Below, in pieces: positions 47,420 through 59,169 of a stretch of 64,000 bases of DNA. Location of the stretch: assembly GCA_963277665.1 (NCBI GenBank), contig OY728160.1, positions 52,436,605 to 52,500,604 of the forward strand, given 5' to 3'. Under the pieces are notes generated by a model. The model ran no database searches. It saw nothing but the letters and a program-made list of their open reading frames with translations, and was not told the DNA's origin. How positions within the stretch are numbered: position 1 is the first letter of the stretch; each line of letters starts with the position of its first letter. The translations under genes and the position numbers were made by a program. This stretch comes from Viscum album. Its lineage: Eukaryota > Streptophyta > Magnoliopsida > Santalales > Viscaceae.

Positions 47420-48496
47420 GTCAGGTTTAAATTTATAATTATTTATTAGATTATAAATTTCTGCACAACGGTGGTTATCTTATTATTTAATATTATTTTT
47501 TTAATCTAATTTGATGTAACATGTTATTAGTTTATTAATTATGTTTGTTCACCATTTCATTTTCTTAATGTTTTAAGAAGAAAATGATGAATGGCTAGAG
47601 ATTCTATTGGGAATTGAAAATTTTTGGACGATAATACTAGGTTACACAACGTTCATCTAGAGAACAAGTTATATACTCATGTGCATTTTATCTATATGCA
47701 AAAAGTAATTAATAATATGTGGGGGTTTTCTTGAATATGGGGTGTTTATTGGGAAATCATGGAACACAAAAAGTGGATAAAGGGTGTATAGCTGGCATGT
47801 TCACACCATGTAGTCTGACCATGTTAACACACCAATGCACTAAGTTTTTTACATAGATATACAGTAACCAAGGTAGATGGCGTGTAGCTATAAGTACAAA
47901 CCGTGTAGTCTCCCATTATGGTACAAAATTAAATATTACATTAACTTTTAAATTTTCAGCATTAATGAATTATTTTAGTGATTATAAACACATTGGGTGT
48001 TTAAAAATTTTATAGTAGTTTTAATTAATTTTAAATGATCAAATAATTTAATGTAAATAAATATATTATTATTGGTTCTACTATTTTTTTTAATGAGTTC
48101 CATTAATGATGGGTATCTCTATATAAGATTAGATTATCATTAAATTTAAAGGTAATTAATTAATTAATGCAAGTATGTTTATCTTAAATAATAAAATAAA
48201 GAATACATTAATAAATGATCGACATTAAATTTTGTGTACACATTTCATGTATGACAGTTCATGATCTTGACCAAGACCTGTTTATATGTTGTTTGTTATA
48301 ATTTAATCTATGCCACGAGTTTGAAATTAGTTAGTATTAAATGAAATGGTGGCTTGTGAGTCATCCCTCCCTCAATTATTATGCCAGACCTACATGTACA
48401 TGGATATTTTTATAATCAACTTTAACCAATCCTTTAGTTCTCCATACCATAATATTAGTAATAAATATTTTTATTTAATATAAATTCCCAAGGTAC
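47420..48496 (+). other. X-B leader, left part
   Basis: It is homologous to 1,020-1,434 joined directly to 12,183-12,866 of X-A. The junction region (about 47,805-47,835) reads straight through the point where E1 sits in X-A. There is no supported gene. Confidence 0.7.
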
Positions 48497-49640
48497 CGAT
48501 CACACAATAATTCACTGTTTCATTTTCAACCTTACACCACTATGATAAACTAGTTTTGTATTGAATATTATAAAAATAATAACAAATATAACATCAAATT
48601 TTTATAATTATTTTTTAAAAAACAATTAAATATGTAAATTTTACTTTTTGATGATTTCATTATAGGAGGAAGGGATTTGGAGGCCCTAGAGATGATCTAA
48701 AAGAAAAATTTTCCAAACTACATGGAATCCCATGCACACTAGTCCATTGTTTTGCAGATTACATGAAATATGTGACATTAAATGGGATGAAATCATGTAT
48801 AAAGATCCAAAACACCATATACTAAATAACATATCAAGAATAAGAATCCCAATTCATCCATATATTGGCCAATCCAAGAAAATCTTTCTAGGGGACAAAA
48901 TCTGTCTGTATTCAAAAGTTACATTAGGCATTTTGAATATATATCCCAATAAAGGTGTCTATTGGTTTTCCAACATGACAAGGAGACATTCATGAGGCCT
49001 AACAAAAACTCTATACTTCTTTAAAAATCATTATATGGCCTTTTACCAACCCAAAACAGAGACACAATTGTTTTCACTAAAACTGGGTGACCAAAACCAC
49101 TTCCCATTTTGATACAAAAAGGCACCGTGGGTTCCTCATTTTCAAGTTCACACCAGAAGAAAAGCTATACCATTTTTTAGTTCAAGATTTTTCTTCTCAT
49201 AATCCAAGATATTATGGAGTCCCATATCCTCTTATGTTCATCACAAATTAAGGAGTTCCACATGAGAGTCCTCCTCCAATGGTTTTCGGGAAAAATGGTG
49301 GGCGTTCATTGTGATGGAGATACACACTTATCAATTCAGATATAAAGATTATATTAGATATTATTATAAAGTAATTTGGGTGTTAAAATACTTATTTACA
49401 TGTATATTACATTATTTTAATGTTTTTTTGATGCATGTGATTTATTTTTTCTTAATTTCTAACTGATCGGGGTGAGGTTTTGAGTGTGTGACTTGTGATG
49501 CTCTGATTAGACAACACAATAATCGTTTTAATACACACTCTAATCCCATAAATTCTCATTGGGAGATTATTCATGGTATAACCTATACTATAAATAAACC
49601 TTGAATAATAATCAATTATGTAGGTCATGATTGCACATTA
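48497..49640 (+). repeat. E4 5' LTR
   Basis: It is collinear with 56,672-58,167: CTTACACCACTATGATAAAC at 48,532 and 56,702, ATGTATATTACATTATTT at 49,401 and 57,575, and TTTTGATGCATGTGATT at 49,426 and 57,601. It starts CGATCACACAAT (TGATCATACAAT in the other copy). The open stretch at 48,732-48,995 is not kept in the 3' LTR. Confidence 0.88.
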
Positions 49641-49646
49641 AAATTC

Positions 49647-49665
49647 TGGCACTGTTTTTTGGGAG
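49647..49665 (+). other. Primer-binding site of E4, Asp tRNA type
   Basis: TGGCACTGTTTTTTGGGAG against the Athila site TGGCGCCGTTGCCGGGGAG shows mostly C-to-T and G-to-A changes, with the frame of the motif fully kept. Confidence 0.85.
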
Positions 49666-50870
49666 ATCTTTTTTTTTGTAATAATATTTTTATTGTAAAA
49701 TTATTTTCTCACATATTTTAATTCTTCTTAATTTTTATTTAATTTCTAAAATAGTAATTTTTTATTACTTTTTAATGGATTTATATTTACTAGAGGAACT
49801 GATTACATTTGAAAAATAACTAGAGAGGATCTCACACCATCAATACTAAGAAGAACTAAATAATCCATTGAAGGATGACACAGAAAAACTCCACACACTT
49901 CTTTATCCTTCATCTTCTTATTCTGGTACCAACATCAAAACTGGAATAAACATGAATTTCATAGATAAAAAAAACCAGAAAATTAAAATAACTAACCTCC
50001 CCTGATGTTGATATAAAAAAACATACATTCAAATGAAAGGAGAGGCACCCAATTTTAAATTTAAGTCCTGCTTAATTAACATATTACCAAGATTTCTTGG
50101 GCTGGATAAAAAAGATCCACATAATAATTTTTAATAATTTCATACAACCTGTTGAACATTAAAACCTAATAATGTAGAGGAAAAACAAGTAAATCTTAGG
50201 AAATTCTCATAATCATTATAAGACACTGCAATTGATTGGTTATAATATGGAAGTTCCCCAATTAGAGGCAAGACTAACATGAAACACATTTTTCATGAAA
50301 AATATTTTCTAGCCTCTTGAACTAAAAAAATAAGAAAATAAATATGTGCTATAAGACAATCAGAAAATGAAATACTTCATTAATACTAGGAATGATTTAA
50401 TAAGATTTTTTCAAGTTTCCCACTACACCAAATAAGGGATCAACTTTTAATTAAATATTTTATGAAGGTTTATTTATTTTTAAAGAAATATCATTAGTAA
50501 TTATTTAGGTGGTTACCTAGTTGATAATACCCTAATTTATTTAAGTACCCTAATTGAGAACATGACACAAAATACTCAATAATTCAATTCATGTTCAAGA
50601 GTATCCATTTGAGGTGTCCATGAGGTGCAAAGTACTGATTTGAAGAAGAAGTTGGACACAAATTTTGAATAGGTCTGTAAACTTATTGGACAATTTGATC
50701 TTTTCCAATGTAAATACCAATCTACTCCTTCCAACCATTATGGTATATATTCTTCTAACACCCATTATTTTGAATAATTTCCCCAACTGAGAGAAAATTT
50801 TGAGAGTTGTGAGGTAATATTTCCAAGCCACCCCTATAACCAAACCTTTGGGAAAAACATTATTATCCCT
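49666..50870 (+). other. E4 leader and unrecognisable N-terminal gag
   Basis: Position predicts the leader and the first part of Athila gag. I cannot read a gag core with confidence in these 1.2 kb. The minus-strand open stretch at 50,595-50,843 is a shadow. Confidence 0.45.
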
Positions 50871-50879
50871 CCAACCCTA

Positions 50880-51720
50880 GTTTGATATAAATCAAGCCTA
50901 TAAAAGATGGGATATTCAAACCCACCTCTACGATAATGAAACCAATCGAGGTTGAGTAGTTATCCACCACCACCACACAGAAATACCCAAACACCCTAAT
51001 GTCCTTTCCAACTACCCCCTCCAAAAGCCAATCCTAGCTAAAAAGATATGATAGAACAAATGGTATTCACAAATATCTAATTCTAATAAACCACCCAAGA
51101 AGCCATATAAGACCTAAAAACTCAATTAGACCTGCTCGCAAACTCTATGGGCGAAATTCAATATCATGGGTGGGGTAAACAACCCTCTCAACTAGTAGTT
51201 AACCCTATGGATAAGAGAAATGTTACTTTCATCAGCATTAGGAGTGTAAGTAATCTTAATAGAAAAATAACCCCTTTAACAATGTCAACCCCTAATGAGG
51301 AAACCACCATAAAAACCACTATAAATGGTCCAAATGTGGTAAAACCTTGTTGTAAGAGAAGACACTCTGAAGTAAAGAGTGTTTATATTGAAAAAGATCC
51401 TAGACTAACCATTACTACTCCATTTCCCAAAATAGACACCATATCTTGGACACAAAAGGAAAATGAACTTATAAGAAAATATTGGAAACATTCCGAAAGA
51501 GTGTAGGTTAATAGTACTAAACTTTATCTCGTGAAGGAAATTTCATGATATGCCATGTTTCAAAAAGATATGTGTACACATAAATGGCAACTTCATAGTG
51601 ATGAAAAGTTGATCTTGGGGAGGAATTTCTCAGCCTTGATAAAGCCATCACTTCCTACAAAATGTAATGATCCAAGAATATTCTTGATTCCACATACTAT
51701 AGCTAAGTATTTTTTTCCAA
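50880..51720 (+). pseudogene. gag: E4 gag C-terminal remnant
   Basis: A proline-rich tract around 50,940-51,010 is followed by LLANSMGEIQ (from about 51,130). The 119-codon open stretch at 51,147-51,506 has PSQLVVNPMDKRNVTFISIR, which matches the Athila gag end (P-S-Q-x-x-x-N-P, then A-I-T-L-R-S-G). After a stop, DMCTHK-like and HINGNFIVMKS-type tracts plus NVMIQEYS (51,560-51,690, two frames) match the conserved linker F-L-K-x-L-C-x-H-K ... P-x-K-x-x-D-P-G before protease. It is frame-shifted at least twice. Confidence 0.75.
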
Positions 51721-52170
51721 TTCTATGATTCATTTAGGTTCTTATATGAATGTGATAACTCACTCTATTTAATCTTCATTTCATGTCGATGAAAAATATC
51801 CCATAATTAATTTTTTTTCAACTCACAAACCAGAGTATAGTACCCCACACTGGTGTGTTAGAGGATGTTTTTGTGAGGGTGAAAATTTTAAATTTTCCTG
51901 TTAATTTTTATGTGGTAAAAATAGAAGATGATAGGATGAATGGATATTCCACAATTATATTGTGGAGGATTTTATTTAAAACTATGAAAACCATAATTAA
52001 TATCCATAATTTTATATTATCTATGGAGTTTTGTGGTGACATTTACCACTTCAACATCCTTGATGCCATGAAGCACCCCTTAGAAGAACATTCCTCTTTA
52101 TATATTAATTTAATTTATGTACTCCATTCCCCTAAAAAAATGTCATTCCCCCGATCCCCTTTTTGATCTT
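51721..52170 (+). pseudogene. E4 aspartic protease remnant
   Basis: The open stretch at 51,855-52,166 starts with GVLEDVFVRVKILNFPVNFY, followed by VVKIEDDRMNGYSTIILWRI. These correspond to the Athila protease G-V-x-E-D-V-L-V-x-V-x-x-F-x-F-P-x-D-F and I-L-G-R-P-F-L (G-R-P is now W-R-I). Its tail FCGDIYHFNILDAMKHPLEE is the well-known Athila post-protease segment. The catalytic D-x-G lies upstream of this open stretch and is not readable. It is one of the least broken pieces of the window. Confidence 0.85.
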
Positions 52171-52469
52171 TCATCCTTGATTAAAATTCTAGGTAATGGA
52201 TTATACATTTATTATTGTAGTGGTTTAGAAAAATGTCATGCATGTTTCTAATTGATGATATTTTGAGCAATGAGGATCACTTGACCATCGATGTTACTAC
52301 TTAGCTTAATAAATATAATTTTTCATTTCAGGATGATACCATTTTGTAGTTACATGAGATTAGTGACCTATCCATTTCCCAATCACTCCAATAAAAAGAA
52401 AATCAGACAAAATGAGAGAAAAAACAACTGCATCAAGATTTAAAATATTCATGTCTTGATAATGGAAAC

Positions 52470-53480
52470 TAGTTTCATGTCACCATTTCTAGTTTACTCC
52501 CTCTTAATCATGATTTGAAACTTCTTGAAAATTTTAGGGAGTATAAAAAATCTTTTCGATAGAAACATGTGGACATTCTTTAAATTAGACCATAAATTCA
52601 TAACCATCATATATTGTTAAATAATTAGGATAAACCAGTGAGGAAATAACAACATTGACTAAACAAAAAACTCATAGATGATGATATAAAACTAAAAACA
52701 AAATTATTGGATGCTAGAATCATTTACCCCTTCTCGAAGAGACAATGGATTAGTCTAGTTCAAGTAGTTACAGATAACTAGACGTGAGGTAATTTAAAAT
52801 TGTGAAAATGAATTGCTTCCAACGTGTGTGAAAAATAGTTGGCATGTTTGTATATACTATCATTGGGTAAACCAAAACAGTAGGAAGGATCTTCTCCCAT
52901 TTTCATTCATTGACCAAATACAAGAGAGGATAACAGGGAATTCCTATTACTATTTTCTTGATGGGTATTTTGGGTACATTTTGATCCATATTACACCCAT
53001 GGATCCTGAAATGACAACCTTAAACGGCCTCCTTGGAACATTTGCCTTTAAATGGATTTCATTTTGTCTGTGTAATAATCTAGGTACATTCCATCGATTC
53101 ATTATTAGTATTTCTTTAGATTACATAGAGAATTTCATAAAAGTATTCATGAAGGATTTTACTATGTATAGGTCCTCATTTGATGAATGTTTGAGTAGTT
53201 TACATTTTTTTTCAACATCATTGTATTGAAAATAATATTGAATTCAATTATGATAAATGTTAATTCATGGTGTGATAAGTTATTCTATTAAGAGATTCCA
53301 TTTCTAGGGATGGAATCCATGTCGATAAATCAAAACATTATGTCATTTAGTCCCTACCATTGTAAAAAAACATATGAGATGTGCAGTTTTGTTTAGGTCA
53401 GGCTTTATATATTTATTGTTTCATTCGTAACATTGGTTAAATTTCACTCCTCTTATTCTGATTTCTCCAAAAATAAAAGT
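52470..53480 (+). pseudogene. E4 reverse transcriptase remnant with linker
   Basis: The linker reads FREYKKSF and DKPVRK (52,540-52,650), then KLLDARIIYPFSKRQWISLV (52,706-52,765). The open stretch 52,813-53,229 carries PTCVKNSWHVCIYYHWVN, RKDLLPFSFIDQIQERI, YYYFLDGYFGYILIHITPMD, FGLCN-like FCLCNN and VFMKDFTMYRSSFDECLSSL. The last is the catalytic box: the family F-M-D-D-F has become F-M-K-D-F, so one active-site Asp is lost. One stop after codon 138 ends the open part. The sequence is clearly Athila type, not chromovirus. Confidence 0.9.
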
Positions 53481-53489
53481 TATTTTTCA

Positions 53490-53990
53490 TATAAATAATT
53501 TGGGGATGTTTTTAAAAAATCAAAATGGAGGAACACATCACCATCGGTAATCCATCCACCATGGTGGGATTTACCATTTGAGATCACATGTGACACCTCT
53601 AACTATGGATTTGGGAATGTCTTATCACCAAGAGTTGATCGAGATCCACATGTCATTGCTTATACCTCGGGTACATTAAAACCTAACCAAGAAAACTACA
53701 CAAAAAATGATAAATAATTCCATGCAATGGTTTTTTCCTTTGGTAATTACAATCATAAAATTAGGGACCAAATTCATTGGGTTTCCAGACAATTCAGACC
53801 TCTGGTATCTCCTTACAAAACCGGAATCCAAACCACATATCATTCGATGGATGCTCCAACATCATTAATTCAATCTATAAATTAATGATAAAAAAGAGGA
53901 ATGAATTTTTTGGCTGACCATCTTAGTTGGATACTCCCATCCTCAGACATTAACTCAACCCCATGTATTCCCATAAATGTCATGTTTCAT
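53490..53990 (+). pseudogene. E4 RNase H remnant
   Basis: PFEITCDTSNYGFGNVLSPR then VDRDPHVIAYTSGTL (53,572-53,680) matches the RNase H start C-D-A-S-D-x-A-x-G-A-V-L-G-Q-R; the first catalytic Asp is kept. NQENYTKNDK (53,690) and FSFGNYNHKI follow. The piece after that (QFRPLVSPYKTGIQ) departs from the family. Further on, NEFFG and a D-x-L-S-R-L-like tract (about 53,905-53,935) end the domain. Confidence 0.82.
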
Positions 53991-54059
53991 GATGAGAAAT
54001 TCAACTGAGTGAAAGTTGTTATTCCATGGTATAAAATAATTATAAATTATTTAGTATAA

Positions 54060-55290
54060 TCTTGCATTCCTATATATTTTAAAAAAACCAAGTTTACTAT
54101 CTAAAAACTGAGTCTTGTAGGTACATTTGGGATTACCCTTACCTTTGGTGCACACTTATTGGTCGGGTCCTAAGGCATTGTGTTCCTGAAATTCTTTGTC
54201 AATCTATCCTATGGTTATGTGAAACTTTTTCTTATAGGGGACACTTTGGTCCCCAACAGACTACTCATAAGGTCCTTAATTCTTGTTTCTTTTGGACAAC
54301 ATTATTTTAGGATCCCATTATTTTTTTAAAATATTGTCCTCACTATAAATGAATAGGTATCTCACTAAAATAAATGAAATTCCACAACAAACCTTTCACT
54401 TTCATGAAATTTTAAATATTTGGGGAATTGTCATTATGGATACATTTCCCATTTCCTTTTAAAATATGTACATTATTCTGGAAGAAAATTCTATGTCAAA
54501 TTTGTAGAATCAAGCACCAAAAGGACTGATGATTCCAAGACAGTAATATAAATTTTTAGAACCAATTTTTTTTTGTAGTTTTGGAATACCTAGGTCCAAC
54601 ATTAGTGACTAGGGTTCTCATTTTTGCAATAGAACAATGAAATCTATTTTTTATCAATATGGGGTTTGTCATTGAGTTTCATTTTTTATCACCCATGGAA
54701 CCATTGTCAAGACGTGGTGTCTAATAGAGATGTATAATAGATTCTTGATAAAATAGTTCAAACCAATAGAAAATATTGGAGTCTTAGACTTAATGATTTA
54801 TTATGGGCATATTGTACTTCATTCAAAACTCTCATTGGCATGTCACCATATAGGATAGTGTTTGGAAAGAGTTGTCAAATACCTATTGAGATAGAGTACT
54901 AGGCCTACTGGGTCATCAAACAATGAAATTATAATATTTCATGTGTTGGTGTTCAAATAATTTTGTAGATTCAAGGGTAGGATGAAATTCATAGAGATTC
55001 TTATGACAATCTTGGATCTATAGGGAGAAAACTCGTGCTACCCACAGGTGTATCACCCTTCATCATAAATTCATTATTGGGAAGAGGGTCCACCTTTATA
55101 ATGGATGTCTAATTTTGAATCCAAGTAAGCTTCATTCCAACTGGGTTGGACTGTACATTGTTAGTAATTCTTATCCATTTGGTATTGTTTAGGTTCAATA
55201 TAATGAAACCAAAAAAATTACTATCAATGGGAGAGGTTTAAAAACATGCACGAATCCCATCTAAAGTCCCCAATGGAAAAAATATTAGTT
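54060..55290 (+). pseudogene. E4 integrase remnant
   Basis: WDYPYLWCTLIGRVLRHCVP then HFGPQQTTHKVLNSCFFWTT (54,128-54,300) is the zinc-binding part with its Athila signature (C-H-x-x-x-x-G-G-H-F-G-P-x-x-T). The core is seen as FGIPRSNISD with GSHFCNRT (about 54,575-54,635), keeping the second catalytic Asp, then YHPWNHCQDVVSNRDV (54,690-54,735), in which the catalytic Glu of Q-V-E-V-S-N-R-E is Val. The C-terminal K-L-H-S-N-W-V-G-like tract is near 55,130-55,160 (TSFQLGW). No chromodomain follows. Multiple shifts and stops are present. Confidence 0.88.
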
Positions 55291-56658
55291 CAAGAAGCAT
55301 CCTACTAATGAAACCCACCAGGTTTTATCCTCCCTTTCCACAATATCTTTTATTATAGTGAGTACACTACATACTATAGGTGTGCAGGGATTCCTACATT
55401 CTGGGTTTAGTTAGGAATTTTTATCATCATTCTTTACATTTCTCTTCTTCGCTTAATGTATAGTATTTTTACTGTACACCCTCATTTCCCCCTTCAATTT
55501 TGTTCTAAAACGTAAATTTTTTATTTGCACTTTATCATGGAAAACAATCACCCCTTAATCATGGAAATTAGTTAACATCATGAGGAAATTCTATATTTCA
55601 TATTTTTTTTTAACATTTTAAAAAAAAATTATTTCAATCCTAGAATGTGTGCTTTAGAATGAATTTAACACTGAGGTGTGAGTTTTTTTATGTAAATTGG
55701 TTGTTTTCCAATAATATAAATGGTTTAATATTTTTTGTACCTTTTAAAAGAATGGAATTTTTTGTGTGAGTTGTTTATGGTAAATTATGTCACTAAATAT
55801 CTCCACACTTTTTTTCACCAAACCATGATGTGTGGTTTTTTATGACTCAATAGAAGATAAATATAATTTAGGTTAAAATTTATCTAGTTTCCAAAATAAA
55901 AGTTCGTACATTTATTTTTTATCTGATTTTTTTCTTTACTATACCATATTAACCTATGTGTTTACCTGTTATCCAACAATTGTACACCCTAAAATACTAA
56001 TAAACACAAGAATATGGGTTTTTTATTGGTTAGGTTAAAATAAAATATTTCTATACTTTTTGTCTTGTTAAATCTTTTGCAAATAGTATTGTGAGGATAT
56101 CAAACAATGGTTAATATAACAGAGTGAGATTTGTTCAATGTTCAAATTAAAAAAACAATAATAATAATATTAATAACTAAGGGGAGTTGTGAAATTTACA
56201 ACTTATGGGGATATCTAGGTCAGGATAATAAGTTTTAACTTCTGGGAATACATAAGTGAGTGGGTCTTGAAATTTGATTATAAAGGATGTAGGGATGTTT
56301 TAGTTGATAAAATCATTTAAGTAGATAAATTTTAAAATAACCTATATTTACTGAATAGAAATTTTAATGAATTGAAGGAAATTATCTTCACCACGCGCTG
56401 GGAGAATTAGTGACATGGTTAACTTTTGAATTATTTTCTCATTTTGGTATCATTAATCTATTAAAATTTTGTGATGATGCAATTTGTAAGATATAATTTC
56501 CCATGATCATTGAGAACAACTCATTGGTGTGATGTTTTCTTTGGTTATATTCCTATCACATGTTTATATTTTTATTAAATGTTAAATCATCATGACGTTG
56601 GGAATATATCAATGAAACATTTTTTGAGATGTGACATTTCTTAAGAGTGTAAATGTTT
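55291..56658 (+). other. E4 spacer between integrase and 3' LTR
   Basis: About 1.4 kb of AT-rich DNA shows no recognisable domain. Athila elements usually carry an env-like or untranslated region here, and I cannot read an env-like frame or a signal peptide and membrane pattern. Runs such as CAATAATAATAATATTAATA near 56,156 are low complexity. Confidence 0.5.
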
Positions 56659-56671
56659 AGGTGTGGGGGTG
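56659..56671 (+). other. E4 polypurine tract
   Basis: AGGTGTGGGGGTG lies immediately before the 3' LTR start, the usual Athila form. Confidence 0.85.
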
Positions 56672-58167
56672 TGATCATACAATGATTCACTATTTAATTT
56701 TCACCCTTACACCACTATGATAAACTAGTTTTGTATTGACATTTTAAAAAAATCAAATTTCAATTGATGTTTCATTTAATTATTTTGGAATTATAATAAT
56801 TAAAAATGTTAATTTTACTTGTTTTCATTATTTCATTTTGTAGTAGGTTATTTGGATGTCATGGAGATAATCAATATGGAAAATTGGCCAAACTACAAGT
56901 AATCCCAAGGACACATGTCCATAGTTTTACACACTATAAAAAATCCATACATTCAAATTAGTTGACATTTTGGAACCAATATAAAACTTCATGTTCTACA
57001 ACTAATAGCAAGACACTGAAGCCTAATCCACCTATATAGTGTCCCATATGAACCAATATTTCTAGGTGATAGAATATTCCAAAATACAAAATTTAGGTTA
57101 GGTATTTTGGTAATATCTCCAGACACATGAGTCCAATGGTCACCTAATTTGATAGTGGTAAATTCAATTGGTTGGTTAACAATGCTACACATTTTTTCAA
57201 ATAGTGATATTTCCATTTACAAAAAAAATAGAGAGAAGTTGTATTTTGAAAACTTGGTTCCCAAAACCACATCCATTTTTGTATATAAAAAGGAACCATG
57301 GTTACCTCATTAGAAAGTTTGAACCAGAACCAAATATATGTAATTTTGGAGTCCTAGAGAGGTATCCTTATTATCCTTGATGTTTTTGAGGCCCCTATCC
57401 TTATATGGGGATCAAGAATAAATAATAAGTTCTTCCCGATCTTTCTCCTCATCTGGGTGTCGGGATAAATCATAGGGGTTTGTTGTGGGGGAGCTAAACA
57501 CATGTCAAGGGAGTTAAAGATCATATATTAGACACTGGTGTTGAATAATTTGGATGTTAAAACATTTATTTCCATGTATATTACATTATTTAAATGCTTT
57601 TTTTGATGCATGTGATTGATTTGCTCTTAATTTCTAACCAATCAGTGTTGGGATTTTAGTGTGTGACTTTTTTTGTTCTGATTGAAATACAAAAAGAATA
57701 CTTTTAATACCCATATTAGAGAGATTTAAATCTCCTTTGGAATTTCTTATTCCATGAATTTGTGCTAGTCCTTGGAAATTTTATCTTTATTTCATTGTTT
57801 TTTTATTCAAACATTGAAATAAAAGAAATAATATTAATTAGGATTCTAATTAATTTCAACCAAATAATTACATCAAAACATTATGATTCTCCATGAAAAA
57901 TGAACTTTAAATGTTTTTTGTGAAATCACAGTGACACATTGTTATAATATTAATCAGAATCCACTTGGTTCTAGAAATTTTAAACTCTTTAAATTAAGTT
58001 ATTTTATGTAAACTATATTCAAAACAACCCCCGATTATAGTAGTTTTTATGAATAATACACACTCTAAACAAATAAAGTCACCTTGAGAGATGAAAAAGG
58101 GTATACCCTATACCATAAATAAATATTAAAAACATAATATCTTTTATGGGTGACGATAATGTGTTCA
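56672..58167 (+). repeat. E4 3' LTR, with extra 345 bases
   Basis: It begins TGATCATACAAT and is collinear with the 5' LTR except for about 345 extra bases at 57,711-58,054. It ends GTGTTCA by alignment with the 5' LTR end. The minus-strand open stretch at 56,989-57,216 is not kept in the 5' LTR. Confidence 0.85.
57711..58054. repeat. Extra 344-base segment in E4 3' LTR, bordered by AATAC
   Basis: The 5' LTR has one AATAC (49,530-49,534) followed by ACACTC. The 3' LTR has AATAC at 57,706-57,710 and again at 58,055-58,059, the second followed by the same ACACTC. This fits an insertion with a 5-base target duplication, a tandem duplication of the LTR, or a microhomology deletion in the 5' LTR. 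No inverted or TG/CA ends are visible. GAGATTTAAATCTC (57,721-57,734) is a perfect palindrome inside it. Confidence 0.6.
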
Positions 58168-59165
58168 GGTGAATGGATGTGGTTCAATACAGATCCATTA
58201 TGATGTCATCCCAAGCAACAAACATGTGATCAACTGGAATGTTGTAACTCATGCCAAGACCATCAATAAGAGTCCCCCCAGGTTAAAGGATTATTTAATG
58301 TCCTCTAATTAAATAAACTATAATATAAAGCTCATTAATCGTTCATTCAAATAATTATTTTTTTATATCTACGAAATTATTTATTTTATTGATGTAAGGC
58401 CATGATCACATAAATAAATGAATTATTGTGAAAATACCAAAATTAAATAATTGAATTGGGTATAAATGTTTTATCCAATATGTTTAATTAATCAAGTAAC
58501 ATCCACTTAATATTTACAATATGTGTAAATTATAAAACAAGATAAAATGTATGAATAATAAATTAAAATACATTAATTAATTATTAAGTTAGACAAATCC
58601 TTCCATTACTTGATTGGGAATGAAACCATCTATCTAAGTGTAGTACATAACCAAATTATAGACTCTAACTTTTATAGACGATTTATTATGAGGGTTTTGG
58701 GTTGACATAACTGAAATTATATTGATTTTAACATCCAAAGTCTACTCAATACAAATTCTGAGGTAGGTGTTAAGAAAATCCAAGTTAAGATTTTTATGAT
58801 AGGGGAATCCACTCTACAGATCGTGGAGATGCAAGTCCACTATTATAAACACTGCCTAACAAATTATATTATTATTGTTTTAATGGGAAAATTATGGATC
58901 ATTACAAAATTTAAAAGGGATCCTTGACACTAGAATGTTAAATCTACTATACATTCTGTGTTCAATGAGGAGGTCTATTGAGACTGTATAAAATCATGGG
59001 ATATTTAACAAATAATTAAAGAAATCATTTAATTTATTACATCACACTTATTTTTTAATCAATAAATGTTAAAATAATTATCACTTTTAAATTATAGAAT
59101 AAAATCAATTGTTCATCATCCACACAATCATTATGATAAATATTTTAGAAAGATATCCTTCAAAC
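58168..59165 (+). other. X-B leader, right part
   Basis: It resumes the leader after E4 and aligns to 12,867-13,847 of X-A, ending at the shared GAAAGATATCC (59,152-59,162), after which X-B enters gag while X-A joins its 3' LTR. No gene is supported. Confidence 0.7.
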
Positions 59166-59169
59166 TTGC

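Larger units (their letters stand above)
48497..58167 (+). mobile_element. E4: complete Ty3/gypsy Athila element
   Basis: This 9.7 kb element has two LTRs (1.14 and 1.5 kb), an Asp-type primer-binding site, gag, protease, reverse transcriptase, RNase H, integrase, a non-coding 3' spacer and a polypurine tract, in gypsy order on the + strand. The Athila assignment rests on the primer-binding site, the protease tail (SMEFCGDIYHFNILDAMKHP), the reverse-transcriptase sequence and the lack of a chromodomain. Possible target duplications are GGTAC (48,492) and GGTGA (58,168), while X-A has GTAAC at the empty site. All frames are broken. Confidence 0.92.

Noticed and set aside
48732..48995. 87-codon open stretch
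   Set aside because: It is inside the Athila 5' LTR and is not kept in the 3' LTR.
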